From positions 1-64,000 of the forward strand of contig CAUYLG010047082.1 in the NCBI GenBank assembly GCA_963573385.1: DNA of 64,000 nucleotides. The letters run 5' to 3'. Position numbers and translations under genes: made by a program. How positions within the stretch are numbered: position 1 is the stretch's first letter; each line of letters starts with the position of its first letter. The DNA is from Cacajao melanocephalus (Eukaryota > Chordata > Mammalia > Primates > Pitheciidae). This document shows positions 45,024-56,569 of this stretch, piece by piece. The notes under the pieces were generated by a model. The model was not told where the DNA came from. It saw nothing but the letters and a program-made list of their open reading frames with translations, and did no database searches.

Positions 45024-45714
45024 CTCCTACATACTTTTCAAATATACCTTTTCCTCCCTCTTGCACTTACTACTGCCCTAGTTCAAGTCTTTTCTCACCT
45101 GGAACTGCAGTAGCATTGGTCCTTCTTCGCCCAACCAGTGTCCACAAAATTCATCCTCTACGTCACAAGTGGAACAAGTCTCTCAAATGTATTCTTCTCT
45201 TTCTAACCATCAAAGGATCCTTTTAGTGTGGCAGGTGGGGCTTTTGATAATCTCGCCACTGGTTTTCATGGTTTAGCCTCTTCGCCTATCACTATAGATG
45301 TCAAGATTTACACTCTTAAAACATAGAGTGGCTGTCATTTCCTGAGCAAACCACATTATTGTCTACATCTTCCTTCAGCAAGTGAAAATGCTCCCCATAG
45401 CAGGTACTGCGCTTGGTTAAATCCTATTCCTCTTTAAAGGCTCAGTCTAGGCATTCTCCTCTCCTAGGACAGTTTCTCTGGCGTTTTCAGCCTTCTCAAC
45501 TGACTTGCCTAACCACATTTGTTGCCTCCAGGGCCTAAGGGGATGTCGAATCTACAGGACTGCACTGTCTACTTCTGTGTAAAGAAGTGATTTTCCCTTT
45601 CACAAAACTATGTGCTCCTCAAAGGCAGGGGCCACCGCTCTTCTATCAGGACACCCCATTTTCCCTGAATGGTGCCTGGCACTGACACACTCATTTAGTG
45701 AACAGCCAAGTCTA

Positions 45715-45945
45715 CATGAGTTCCCTCCATTCCACATTCTCTTAGCAATACGTTTATGTGTTTTTAGCACTCAGTATGGTTCATATTTCCATGATTATTA
45801 ATTCTTGTCTCTTTCCCTGCACTAGGTTCAAAAGTTCATGAAGGCAAGTAGGCCGTCTTTGTTTAACTCTTAAAGTCCCATTTCCTAGAAGAATGTATGG
45901 CTCATAATTGGTACCCAGTAAGTATTTATTGATTGAACAGAGGAA
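45715..45945 (+). repeat. Second L2 LINE 3' end
   Basis: Another sense L2 tail follows directly: 'tcttagcaatacgtttatgt', 'gttcatgaaggcaagtaggc', 'acccagtaagtatttattga'. Confidence 0.65.
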
Positions 45946-46417
45946 AAAAAATCATCTTCGACTTTCAAACATAAGAAGAGTTCTGTTCTCTTCTCTCTAC
46001 TGTTGGATTTAGGGAGCTCATTAAATCTCTTCCTTTCCTAGACCATAATTTACTTCCTGTACTGTTCAAGAGAAGAGCCGATCAGAGAGCTTCCCATGCA
46101 CAGATTCAGCAGGGGATTACCATACCAGGTATTGCTCTAGACTCCCAGAGACAAACCCAACAATAAGCCGGCAATTTACTTAACACACAAAAAAAGTGTA
46201 AAATAAGATTTAGTGCCTTTGCTTGCCTGTTTTGTACAATACATATGGGAATTCATTCACAGTGCTGTTTCAATCACTGAAACCAGCGGTTTCAGCTTTC
46301 GGGCACAAAAGAAATGGAAAAGTCTAGAAACATCTGGAGGATTGTGTTTGACTTTTTTCTCCCTCACTTTTGTTCTTTTTCTTTTTTGGTCAAGTTCAGA
46401 CAGGGCAGAACATGTAA
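45946..46417. other. Interval without recognised feature
   Basis: No repeat or gene is seen. The 120-codon frame at 46213-46575 runs into the microsatellite and the Alu and is an artefact of them. Confidence 0.45.

Positions 46418-46453
<36 letters not shown>
46418..46453 (+). repeat. (TG)n microsatellite at an Alu tail
   Basis: About 18 TG units lie directly at the oligo-T end of the following reverse-strand Alu, as at 32924-32968. Confidence 0.97.
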
Positions 46454-46455
<2 letters not shown>

Positions 46456-46747
46456 TTTTTAAGACAGAGTTTTGCTCTTGACACCCAGGCTGGAGTGCAA
46501 TGGCACAATCTTGGTTCACTGCAACCTCTGCCTCCTGGGTTCAAGCAATTCTTCTGCCTCAGCTTCCCTAAGTAGCTAGGATTACAGGCATCCACCATCA
46601 TGCCCAGCTAATTTTTTTTGTATTTTTAGTTGAGATGGGGTTTCACTATGTTGGCCAGGCTGGTCTTGAACTCCTGACCTCAGGTGATCTACCCACCTCA
46701 GACTCCCAAAGTGCTGGTATTACAGGTGTAAGGCACTGTGCCCAGCC
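46454..46747 (-). mobile_element. Alu SINE (AluS-like), reverse strand, full length
   Basis: Antisense Alu from 'tattttttaagacagagttt' to 'gtaaggcactgtgcccagcc', both arms present ('cctgacctcaggtgatctac' is AluSx-like). Confidence 0.95.
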
Positions 46748-46907
46748 AAAATATAATTTTTAAAATGCTACTTTGTAGACTTGATGACAAGAAATTTAGC
46801 TGTGCATCTTATTTGTGAAAGAATTTTCTTTTCTAGTGTTTCTTATTCATTACGTTGTAGACTGGTCCACATGCTTCTAAGGTAGGAGAGACTTTGATAG
46901 GGAAACA

Positions 46908-46953
46908 TGTGAATGTGTGCATGCACACGGATGTGCACATGCACACACACAGA
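46908..46953. repeat. Alternating purine-pyrimidine, partly palindromic tract
   Basis: The sequence contains gtgtgcatgcacac (46915-46928), a perfect palindrome, followed by a second block gatgtgcacatgcacacaca. Such alternating tracts can adopt Z-DNA or cruciform forms under torsion. That is a property of the sequence class, not shown here. Confidence 0.8.
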
Positions 46954-47439
46954 GTGACATCCCAAATCAGCCATAGAGTTATTTACATATCCTGCAAGGG
47001 AGAATGTGGGGAGCTTTCAGAGAAAAACTACTGGAGAGAGAGCCCTTTGACACAGTGATATTTCAGTACTGAACACATGTCTCAAAAATGTTGCTACATT
47101 ACCACCAGTAAATTTCAAGATGGCTTTCAAATATCTATTTGCTTAACCATAGAGGGAAGAATCCTTCCTGCTTTTGTTCAGCTTTGCCACTGCTTTATTT
47201 CTCAAGACAAAGGACACCCAATAATCTGCATGTGTCTCTTTACAGCTGTAGTAAATCTAACTTGACACTATTTGCTAGAGGGGTGCCTGATAAGAAACAA
47301 ATGATAAGACAGTCCCTTTTAATCATGGAAGCAAGAACACAGATGGTATTTCCGTTTGATTGAACTATTCAAAACAACCTATTATACACAGAAACTTGTA
47401 TGTAAAATGGTAAGAGTAAATAATGAGAATAATATAAAT
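46954..47439. other. Interval without recognised feature
   Basis: No repeat family, exon or long frame recognised. Confidence 0.4.
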
Positions 47440-47720
47440 AGTATGATGGAGACTGCTGATTGGTCCCCAGTACAATCTGGTTTCCTTTTTTCTCTGGGTA
47501 CATGGCTGCTAGCTAAATGGAATATTTCCTAGTGTCTCTTGTGGTTAGGTTCAGGGGCATAATTATATTCTCACCAATGAAATGTGACCTGAATGGATAT
47601 CTGTACCTTCCATTAAAGGAAACTCTTACCCTGAACTTCCTTTCTTTTGTTCTCCAACACACTAGGACAGAGACACGCTTGCAATCAGCTGTGATCATGC
47701 AGCAGAGACCAATGCTCTAA
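47440..47720 (+). mobile_element. Possible old MLT1-like LTR
   Basis: The wording 'ctcttgtggttaggttcagg', 'tctcaccaatgaaatgtgac' and 'tgtaccttccattaaaggaa' is like the first part of old MLT1 LTRs ('cttgcagttagg...ctggccaatgggatgt'). The ends are not found. Confidence 0.4.
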
Positions 47721-48149
47721 GGGAGGCAGGATGCCAGCATGGAAGGAGGAGATCTTTAAGCTGTATTTGAGGCTGGGAGCTGTTAGGCTTGGCGTTTGTA
47801 TAAGAGGAACACTGCCAAAGCACACCTTTTGGGAGAAGGCAGGATTATCTCTAACACAATGGCATTCTGGGGGCCAGAAAGAGAGTAAGAGGCCAGTTAG
47901 AGATGCCCAGTGAGAAGAAGCACACAAATATATACTTCAGAAGAATGTTAATAATTTCCATTTCTCCCTTCCCCTGCAAAACGATGTGTACACATTGGTA
48001 CACATCGCCCCCTTCCTCTTTGTGCATATATGCCAACAGTGTTTAACTACAGGGATAAATCTACAACTTGCATTTTCACTAATCACATATCTATTTCCAG
48101 ATGAAAGCTTATAAGCAGAGTGTGTGCTTCTTAATAGCTGTGCCACAAT
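47721..48149. other. Interval without recognised feature
   Basis: Short overlapping frames on both strands, no domain. A near-palindrome (gatgtgtacacattggtacacatc) lies at 47983-48006. Confidence 0.4.
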
Positions 48150-48790
48150 CTCGATATGGACTCCATCTAGAAACCATAAAAAATAAACCCTATATGAATT
48201 AAAAATCTAACTTAAAAAACAAAATATCAGTGTGAGGGAGGCCTTCTTTAACAAGACAGGTAACTCAAATGCCACAGTGAAAAAGATAGACATCTTAATA
48301 CAGTAACAAAACTCACTAGAAAAATGTGCAAAAGACATGAAAATCAAGTCTCACAGAAGATGACAAATGATAATACATAAATGAAAATATGTGTTATTAC
48401 CATGGTAGTAGCGAAAAAGATGCAGCTTGAAACAATAAGATAGCAACTTTAATTCTTCAGATCCATAATAACATAAAAGATGGACATTATTCCAATTCGG
48501 CAATTGTGCCAGTGGGAGTGTGAACTGCTATGTTTTTGGAAAGCGATCTGGCAGTATAGCAACTATTAAAGATTTAAAACGTCCATCTTTGACTCACCAA
48601 TCATAATTTTGGAAATTTATGTTAGAGAAGTAAATAAATATGTAAGGAAATATGCAAAAGGAGACTTTCTTCCATACTGTTTATAATAGTGGTTTGGAGA
48701 AAAAACCAAAAAGAAATAAATAAAATAAATGTGTATTAATAGAGTAAAATTTGACAAAATGGTGATAATATCTTGGGTTTTTTTCTTCTT
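48150..48790 (+). mobile_element. L1M/HAL1-type ORF2 3' fragment
   Basis: The plus strand follows an old L1 ORF2 C-terminus: 'tcactagaaaaatgtgcaaa', 'gtgccagtgggagtgtgaac', 'gatctggcagtatagcaact', 'actgtttataatagtggttt'. It is heavily broken by stops and deletions. Confidence 0.72.
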
Positions 48791-48849
48791 CAAAATGATT
48801 TTTGGTTATGCTTCAGCATTTTAAAATGTTTAGTTCAATGCCAAAGACT

Positions 48850-49560
48850 AGTATCACCTGTGCCAAAGGGAGTAAAACAGGGGATTTGGGGTCAAAGCAT
48901 GGGACGAGAACAGCATGAAGGGAGGGCAAAGTATGATGTGCTGGGCTTTAGAACAAAGCAAGTTTAGACAGAGGAAGGCTGGTTGCAGTGATTAACAAAC
49001 CACCCAGACACTTAAGTGTAACATATAGCTATTTTTTCTGGATTCCCTAAAATAATGTAAGTGGCAATATTCAGCTACTGAAATTTATATATTGAAGGCA
49101 ATGTGACATTGACAGTCACAGTATGTTAAGGTCCTGGGCTATCTTGTTTATGTCTGATATGGCTGGATGTATTTGTTGATTTATGAACAGTTCAATATCT
49201 GGAGTGCTGGTGTAAGAGGAATCTGACAAGTGTGAACTTAATTCAGGAGAGTGATGTAGGTAGAATTACATTTTAGAAATATCACTGTGCAGCAACCCAG
49301 GAAATGGATCTAAGAAGGAAGCAGGCAACTGTGCAATGGTAGGAGCCTGGGGAGGGCCAGTACAAAGGCGATGAAGCAAAGATGAGGAGGCAGAAGACAG
49401 ATTTGAGAAATGAGAGGTAGAGCGCCTAGCAAAATGAAGGAATTGGGGCTGCTTCTTGAGTCTCTTGCTTCAGTGTCTGGGCAGATATGGTACCATTCAT
49501 AAACTCTCGGAATTCAGGAGAAAGTGCTGATGATAGAAAATCATCACAACCAAAGAGGTT
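48850..49560 (-). mobile_element. L2 LINE fragment
   Basis: The antisense L2 order is recognisable in 'attacattttagaaatatca', 'ctgtgcagcaacccaggaaa', 'aatggtaggagcctggggag' and 'gatgaggaggcagaagacag'. The left part, up to about 49240, is less certain. Confidence 0.6.
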
Positions 49561-50574
49561 AACTTTATGCAGAGACTTGTGATATGTCAGCTGCATGACT
49601 CTTAATGCATAACAATGGGAACAGAACCTTCAATATTAAATTACAGCAAATGAGTTTTCTCTCTAAAGGACTTGAATGTGACACTCTTAGCAGGATATGA
49701 TGTTAAAATAGAGTACTTTGGTGATTATATTTCATTTGATTTCTCTAACTGTAATTGGTTTCTTTCTTTTCTCCTTCACTCAGCACATGGATTTAAGTAA
49801 TGTCTTTAAGACACAAACTAAATCTAGGAAAGTATATCTACATCTAATCTTCTCTTTCTAAGCTTCTGAAAATTAGATATCTTAATGTCACACTGAAAAC
49901 ACCCCAACTATAGTAACAATCTCATGGAATATTATGACTGTCCACACCCTTTCTGACCTTCTTATTAAGGATTTGGTATGAAAAAAAAGATAGAAAAAAA
50001 TGTTAAATGTGGGAACTAGAAAACACTTGCGATTTTTGTCTGTTATCACGACTCAAGTTGGAGCTCACGAGCTCCTGCAAAATGCAATTCTAGGATATAT
50101 GCACTAAATTCTGCAAAATATAAGTACAAAGAGCATGTGCAGAAGGACAAAAATGAGATTAAAATATCTTTTTTTCGCTATTATCAAGCCAATGTATGTG
50201 ACTGAAAACCCTGAGTCAGCACTGCCTACAAAAAGGGCGTGGCTTAAGGGAGATCCACATTTGGAGCTTTCAGAATCTCCTGTTGCTCACCACTGTCTAA
50301 TGCTTCCAGCTGAAATTCTCTCCAGGAGACTATAAAGATTCTAAAGATTAGTACATGGCTTATGTTGTGGTTCTTATACTCCCTACCTAGGCATCATGCT
50401 GGCTCAACAGCAGGGTGTTACTATTTGTTTGGTTTAGTTTTGGGGTACTTATGGTACCCTGGTGATTACTTAGTTTGTGTAAAGGTGCATGAAAAATACA
50501 AAAATGTGTGTGTTGTATTGTGAATTAGTTAACAATTGAAACACCATAAAGCTAATAATAGCCATAGTACCATA
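49561..50574. other. Single-copy interval with a short tandem duplication
   Basis: No gene is recognised. At 50542-50580 the phrase accataaagctaataa occurs twice, 27 bases apart. A small inverted repeat (ggagctc/gagctcc) lies at 50061-50076. Confidence 0.5.
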
Positions 50575-50690
50575 AAGCTAATAAATGCAATAACTTCAGT
50601 GACATTTATTGAGTGTTTAATGTGTACCATTCAGTTTTCTTGAATAGTTCTCACAACAACCCTATGCAATGGATATAATCAAGAAATCAA
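50575..50690 (-). repeat. MIR SINE, left half of a split copy
   Basis: The antisense MIR phrases 'gacatttattgagtgtttaa' and 'gttctcacaacaaccctatg' run up to 'caatggatataat', where MIR identity stops. The missing continuation is found at 53474. Confidence 0.75.
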
Positions 50691-50699
50691 GTTAATTTT

Positions 50700-51215
50700 T
50701 GTAAAATAACACTTAAGTTGCTAAACTAGAATAAAAGCAAACATTTTATTGAGTTTTATAAAATAGTACAAATGAACAAATTCTCCAAAAGAGCATAAGT
50801 TATGAAGTTGTAGAAAAGCAGCCTATTGCCTGGCAAGGGTGATACCATTTTCAGTGAAACCATCATGATGACTGATGTTTGACTCTTACGGACCAAAGTG
50901 TTCTGCAGCAAGGTCTTTACACAGTGCTGGTAGCACAGTTTATAAAGACGCTTATTTAGTCTCCCCAGTGTTCATGATTTTGGCAAGAACGCATGAGACA
51001 TGACCAGTTGCACAAGCCTTTGCCCTAAACACTTGAGAACAAAAAAGGTATTTTCTGGAGGGTAGGTACAGGCATTCCATATCTCACGGATGCCTGAGAT
51101 ATTGCTTCTATTTATTTGTAAGTCCCTAATAAATGTTTCTTTCTGAGAAACTGGACTCATGAGCCTCTTTCTTCAGCCTCCTAGCTCCCTTAGCTTTTGG
51201 GTATAGGTGTGTCTA
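50700..51215 (+). mobile_element. Possible LTR-like block
   Basis: This stretch lies between the MIR half and the Tigger1. It has an LTR-like 3' wording: 'ccctaataaatgtttctttc' with an AATAAA signal at 51128-51133, then 'ctcatgagcctctttcttca'. I could not identify a family or the exact ends. A short inverted repeat (caggcat at 51069-51075, atgcctg at 51090-51096) recalls the Tigger-type terminus but may be chance. Confidence 0.35.
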
Positions 51216-51219
51216 TACC

Positions 51220-53459
51220 GGCTCACCCCGGAACAGAAGTCTTGCCATTTCAAATGTTTTTATTATTACTATATCTGTCCTGATGATCTGTGGTCAGTGA
51301 TCTTTGATGTTATTATTGGAATTCCTTCGGGGTGCCCATATAACAAAGTAAGTATATTTGATAAAACTTGTGTGTGTTTTGAGTGCTCAATAGACTGGCT
51401 GTTACTCCATCTTTCTCCCTCTCCTCCGGCATCCCCATTCCTAGAGATACAACAATATCGAAATTAGGCCAATTAGTAATCCTCTGTTGGTCTCTAAGTG
51501 TTCATGTAAGAAGAAGAGTCACACATCTCTCATTATAAATCAAAAACTGGAAATAATTAGGCTTAGTGAGGAAGGAATGTCAAAAGGCAAAACAGGCCAA
51601 AAGCTATGTCTCTTGTATCAAATAGTTAGCAAAGTTGTAAATGCAAAGGAAAAGTTATAAAAAAAAAATTCAAAGTGCTACTCGAGTGAACACACAAATA
51701 AGAAAGGGAAACAGACTTATTACTGATACAAAAAAAGTTTTAAGGGTCTGGACAGAAGATCAAACCAGCCACAAAATTCCGATAAGCCGAAGCTTAATCA
51801 AGAGCAAGCCCCTAACTCTCTTTAATTCTATGAAGGCTTAAAGATAAAAAACCTACACAGAAGAAAAGTTTGAAGCTAGCAGAGGTTTGTTCATGAGGTT
51901 TAAAGAAAGATCCACCTCTATAATATAAAAGTGCCAGGTGAGGCAACTAGTGCTGATGCAGAAGCTGCAGAAATTTATCTTGAAGATCTAGCTAAGACAA
52001 TTGATGGATGTGGCCGCACTGGACAAATTTTCGGTGTAGATGAAATCATCTTCTATTGGAAGGAGATTCCATGTAGGACTTTCATTGGCAGAGAGAAGTC
52101 ATTGCTTGGCTTCAAAGCTTTAAGTACAGGCTGTCTCTCTTGTGAGGTGATAATGCAAATGGTGACCTTAAGTTGATGCCAGTGCTCATTGATCATTCCA
52201 AAACTCCTAGGGCCCTTATGAATTATACTAAATCTACTCTTCTTGTACTCTATAAATGGAACAACAAAGCCTGGTGATGACAACACATCTGTTTACAATA
52301 TGGCCTACTGAATACTTTAAGTGCTCTGTTGAGACCTACTACTCAGACCAAAAGATTCCTTTTGAAATATTACAGCTCACTGACAAGGCACTTGGCCACC
52401 GAAGAGCTCTGATGAAGATGCACAAAGAAATGAATGTTGCTTACATGTCTGCTAACACAATATCCATTCTGCAGCCATGGATCAAAGAGCAGTTTCAAAT
52501 TTCAAATGTTATTACTTAAGAAATACATTTTTTAAGGCTATAGCTGCTATAGATAGTGATTGCTATGATGGATCTGGGCAAAGTAAATTAAAAGCCTTCT
52601 GGAAAGGATTCACCATTATAGATGCCATTCAGAACATTCACGATTCATGGGAAGAGGTCAAAAGATCAACCTTAATAAGAGTCAGGAAGAAGTTAATTCC
52701 AACCCTCATGGATGACTTTGAAAGGTCAAACTTTCAGTGGAGGAAGAACTGCAGAAATGGTACAAAGAACAGGAGAATTACCTTGACCCTGAAGATGTGA
52801 CTGAATTACTATAATCTCAGGGAAAAAAACCTGAATGAATGAGGAGTTGTTTCTGATGGATGAGCAAATACAGTGGTTTCTTGATATGGAATCTACTCCT
52901 GGGGAAGATGTTGTGAATGCTGCTGACATGACCACAAAGGATTTAGAATATAACAAATTTATGTGATAAAGCAGTGAAACAGTTTCAGAGGACTGACTCA
53001 AATAACAAATGAAGTTCTACTTTTGGGAAAATGCTATCAAACACAGCATTGCATGCTCCAGAGAAATATTTTTGTGAAAGGAAGTATCAGTCGATGCAGC
53101 AAACTTCATTGTTGTCTTATTTGAAAAAAATGCTAGAGCCAGACCAGCCTTCAGCCAGTATCACCCTGATGGGTCAGCAGCCGTCAAATTGAGGAAAGAT
53201 GCTCTACCGGCAAAAAAAGATTACGACTATCTGAAAGCTCTGATGACCTTTAGCATTTTTTAGTGATGAAGTGTTTTTTTATTTAAGGTATGTATACTGT
53301 TTTCTTAAACATCATGTTTATTAAACACTTAATAGACTACTGTATGGTATAAACATAAGTTTTATATGCACCAAGAAATCAAAACATTTGTGTGGCTCTC
53401 TATTGTGAAATTTGCTATACTGCAGTGGTCTGAAACTGAACTTGCCATATCTTTGAGGC
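51220..53459 (+). mobile_element. Tigger1 DNA transposon (pogo/Tc1-mariner), decayed
   Basis: The sequence follows Tigger1 for about 2.2 kb. From left to right these are the 5' non-coding part ('tcagtgatctttgatgttat', 'aatatcgaaattaggccaat'), the transposase region (about 51487-53256), and the 3' UTR ('tgcaccaagaaatcaaaaca'). The 3' terminal inverted repeat is degraded ('aacttgccatatctttgagg'), and roughly the first 150 bases with the 5' terminus are missing or replaced. Tigger1 moved by cut-and-paste into TA sites early in primate and mammalian history. Confidence 0.92.
51487..53256 (+). pseudogene. Tigger1 transposase pseudogene (CENP-B-like HTH and DDE domains)
   Basis: The original start codon near 51487 is changed (a TTG-type codon stands where the ATG is expected). 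Readable pieces lie at 51641-51841 (HTH/CENP-B-type DNA-binding part, with WTEDQTSH), 51931-52176 (with VDEIIFYWK, the first acidic region), 52256-52519 (DKALGHRRAL, where the second catalytic Asp survives at codon 52382-52384) and 52477-52800 (third acidic region, MDQ). A one-base deletion in the gcagccatgg stretch near 52475 splits the last two. Further frameshifts and stops follow, so no transposase can be made. A full protein would have about 590 residues. Confidence 0.93.
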
Positions 53460-53473
53460 ATTTTTATGCTATT

Positions 53474-53608
53474 AATAAATACCTCATTTGACAGATGAGG
53501 AAACTAAAACACAGAGAGGCGAAGTAGGTGCCCAAGGTCACACAGCAGTTTACCTGGAACTGGATGATAGAACCAAAGCCCATCAAGAACAGAACGCTGT
53601 GCATTAAA
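53474..53608 (-). repeat. MIR SINE, right half of a split copy
   Basis: Antisense MIR resumes here: 'cctcatttgacagatgagga', 'aacacagagaggcgaagtag', 'cccaaggtcacacagcagtt'. In orientation and consensus position it continues the piece at 50575-50690. The intervening 2.8 kb was therefore inserted into this MIR. Confidence 0.85.
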
Positions 53609-53780
53609 CCAGAGATCCTCAATCTTAACTATACATTAGAATGACCTGAAGAACTTTAAAATGAGGATGCTGGGCTGTCTCTGACCAATTAAAATCGGAA
53701 TGTCTGATAAGACTTAAGTCTCAATAGGCTAAAAGTTCCCCAGATGATTCCTGATGTACAGCCAAGGTTGAGAACCATTT
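53609..53780. mobile_element. MER5A, non-autonomous hAT-Charlie transposon
   Basis: The ends ccagagatcctcaatcttaa and 'ccaaggttgagaaccatttt' are degraded copies of the MER5A inverted termini. The inner 'acattagaatgacctgaaga' and 'ccccagatgattcctgatgt' are typical. It contains no gene. Confidence 0.88.
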
Positions 53781-56109
53781 TATTACACAAAGGCAAGACT
53801 ACTATTTATATACCCAACAAATAACATTTGTGCTCAAGGTCTATGACAGGAGGTAGATTTAAAAATCAGCAGTAAATAATAGACTATTGCCTTTGCTGTG
53901 GTAGGAAATTTATTAGCATTGATTGTAAGCAAGAAAATTATAGATAACTTAAAATAAAGAGTCCCAGAGTGGATGTAGTCTTGAGTTTATTTAATGATTG
54001 TCAAATCCGACTATCTTATCAGTCTTAATTGGATAGCAAATTCACCCTATTATTTTCACACACAAGAAAACCATTTTGGGAAAAGCCTTAAAAGATCTTT
54101 AAAAAACTGAGGTCAGTTGGTTAATTCTCAAATGCCAATATTTTTCTGTGGGTGTTATTTTTCTGTGGCACTTTATTATTGATAGCACAGAGGGCAATAT
54201 TTTCAAAGCAAAAGAAATATTACTCTTCATACAAGTGAAAATACACCTCTATTTGCCCATTTTATACTTAGGTTTCAAAACCAAATGAAATCCAAAAGAA
54301 AAATCTTGGATGAAAAATGGTTTGTAGCATGATGGAAACTGTCTCCGACTGCAATTAAAAAAGTATGCCCTTTCTCTCTGGGGCAAACAAAAACGCTATG
54401 AAAAAGGGTAATACAGATAAAGGGTAATGCTTGGTAAATCTTATCTGTCAAGGGAAGTAGAACAAACACTGATTTCATCAACACCGTTTCTCAAAGGCAT
54501 AGTTAGCAAAATGTAACCAAACTCCCTATTTCCCCCCTTATTCTAAAATTCTTCAACCAAAGGGACTCACAGAACAAACAGCAAATAGAAATTACAGACA
54601 GGATTAAAATAGAGAGCTCTTTACCCATGATGGAGTGTTGATTCAATGACCCCATTAAATATAAAAATCACAACCAACCCCCGCCTCCCATGGTAGAGTC
54701 AACACTCTGGATCTTGCTTTACTTACCCAATAGATCCACGACTAGGCTAGCCACACTGACAGCACAAATTCTGGAAAAACGACTCTACCTAGAAAGCACG
54801 CAGGCTTAGCTGATTTGATAATTAAGTCTTATAAAATTATTCCTCAACCACAGTCAGATTTCTAAAAGTGCAGGGTATTTCTCTTCTAGAGACTATGCCT
54901 TTCTCTCAGTCTTATGGCTGACACAAAATCACTGATTTACAGAGTTGTGCTTTGACCTATTAGGTACTTTGCATACCGTCCCACTCAGTGTAGGTGCCTT
55001 GCCTGTAATATTTGTCATTTCCTCCCTCACTGGTGTTTTCCTCTTATTATGGCTCCAAATGTCAAGTAGGTCATCCACAGACAATAGCACAGGAAAACAT
55101 GTTACGAATTCCAGTCTTTATTTCTCTTCTTATAAAATTGACTAATGATAGGAAAACTCTGGCTCCTTATTCATATCCCAAAATTTTTCACATACCCTTG
55201 TTTTTGGCATCAAAATGTTTCCATCATTATTTTCTTTTTTTAAGAAATTTTGTGTGGGGCAAATCACCTGTTGAGTGAGAGAGATGTCCATTTGGGATTT
55301 TCATTGAAAACGATGGGCAAGTTTTTAATAACTAAGGGAATATAATCTTTATTATGTAAATTAGATTTTTAAGAGTAATAAGGGGGTTAAAAAATATGTA
55401 TGCCATTAGGCCAAGGAAAGTCTAAGAGTTATACAGCTTTTGTAGATAACATGTGAATTCTTTTTAGCATATACAACTCTGTAAATAGCTGTCCCAAAGA
55501 TTCATATCCATGTATTCTATTAGATGTGCTATTACTTCTACTATGGGCTGTGTTTCAGAATCTGAATTTATGAACACTTAACAGGAGCCAAAACTGAGTG
55601 ATTCTGAATTTCATGAGAGTATGAATTCATTCAAAATTAAATAGAGCTCCTAGTTGACTGTGACCACCATCTCCTCATACTCACATAGACCAGGAGAACC
55701 AAAAGACCCAGAGGATACATGTCAGGGGTAAAGAGAGAAGATTTCAAGCTTCTATATTCAGCAAGAGTTAAAAGTCAACATTATCTTGGAAAATCTCTTA
55801 AAAATCACTTGAATTTCCCTTGAAATAAACCTTGAAGTACAGCCTCTCAATGTGCTCTTGGCAGTCAGTTTTGTTGTGTTTTGATTTTATTTCCAACACT
55901 GTAAAAGACTGCTGTCTTGTGCTGAGCATCCCATGTTGTGGTTGGCTTGCATTTAGAGCCCTCGTTTAACTGAGGGGAGTGGAGGATGTAATTTAATCAT
56001 GTTTAAAATGTTAGAACCACACTTAGTGCTGCAAGATGTCCATCCACCCTGCGAAAGCACAAGAAGCTGGCACAAAGAGGACAACAGCTTCCTACAAATT
56101 CCTTCACAA
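53781..56109. other. Single-copy interval, no gene or repeat recognised
   Basis: About 2.3 kb of AT-rich DNA. Open frames up to 88 codons (55012-55278) have no domain. Confidence 0.45.
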
Positions 56110-56470
56110 TATTGACTGAGAACCTTCAGGCACGAGTCTACACGCTAGGGAAAGCAATGTGAGAAAAGCAAAGTACCTGCCATCACAGAGTTCACATTCT
56201 AGAGAGAGAAGGCAGATAACACAAATATGCAAAGAAATAGACAGACTGTAGATGGTAATAAGCACCAGAGAGAAAAAGTACAGCAGAAAAAGAGAGGGTG
56301 TGTTGGGAATGCAAAGTCTCACTGATAGGAGATGCTATTTGAGCAGGTATTTAAGTCAGTGCTCCAGCAAGCTATGCTGTTTCTTGGAAGAAAAGCACAG
56401 CAGTTGCAGAAAAAACAGCATAAATGCCCTAAGGAAGAAGTATGTTTGAACCAGAGATAGATAATGCCAG
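56110..56470 (-). repeat. L2 LINE 3' region
   Basis: Antisense L2: 'ccatcacagagttcacattc', 'cagataacacaaatatgcaa', 'gatgctatttgagcaggtat', 'cagttgcagaaaaaacagca' and 'aaatgccctaaggaagaagt' in the right order. Confidence 0.68.
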
Positions 56471-56569
56471 TCTTCTCACTGTCTATGTAGCTTGGCAGGT
56501 GGAATTGACTTCTTTAAAATTCATTCTGTTTGAAGAATTTACAGACAAATTCCTGTAATGTAAACAATT

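Larger units (their letters stand above)
44225..45710 (+). mobile_element. L2 LINE 3' half, split by two Alus
   Basis: The L2 ORF2 part at 44310-44400 ('ctagaaacttctctctcttc', 'ttaccaagcactatctactt') continues behind the Alus with 'ttcaagtcttttctcacctg' and 'gaactgcagtagcattggtc'. It reaches the 3' end with 'tgctcctcaaaggcaggggc' and 'tgcctggcactgacacactc'. Frames are closed. Confidence 0.75.

Noticed and set aside
46213..46575. 120-codon frame with a Cys-Val repeat
   Set aside because: The repeat is the translation of the (TG)n microsatellite and the rest is antisense Alu.
47983..48006. Near-palindrome gatgtgtacac...gtacacatc as an operator or protein-binding site
   Set aside because: Short inverted repeats of this size are expected by chance in 64 kb, and no promoter or gene is nearby.
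53240..53459. Processed pseudogene of a host gene with a 3' UTR
   Set aside because: The wording and order are those of the Tigger1 3' end, including a degraded terminal inverted repeat, and there is no poly(A) tail.
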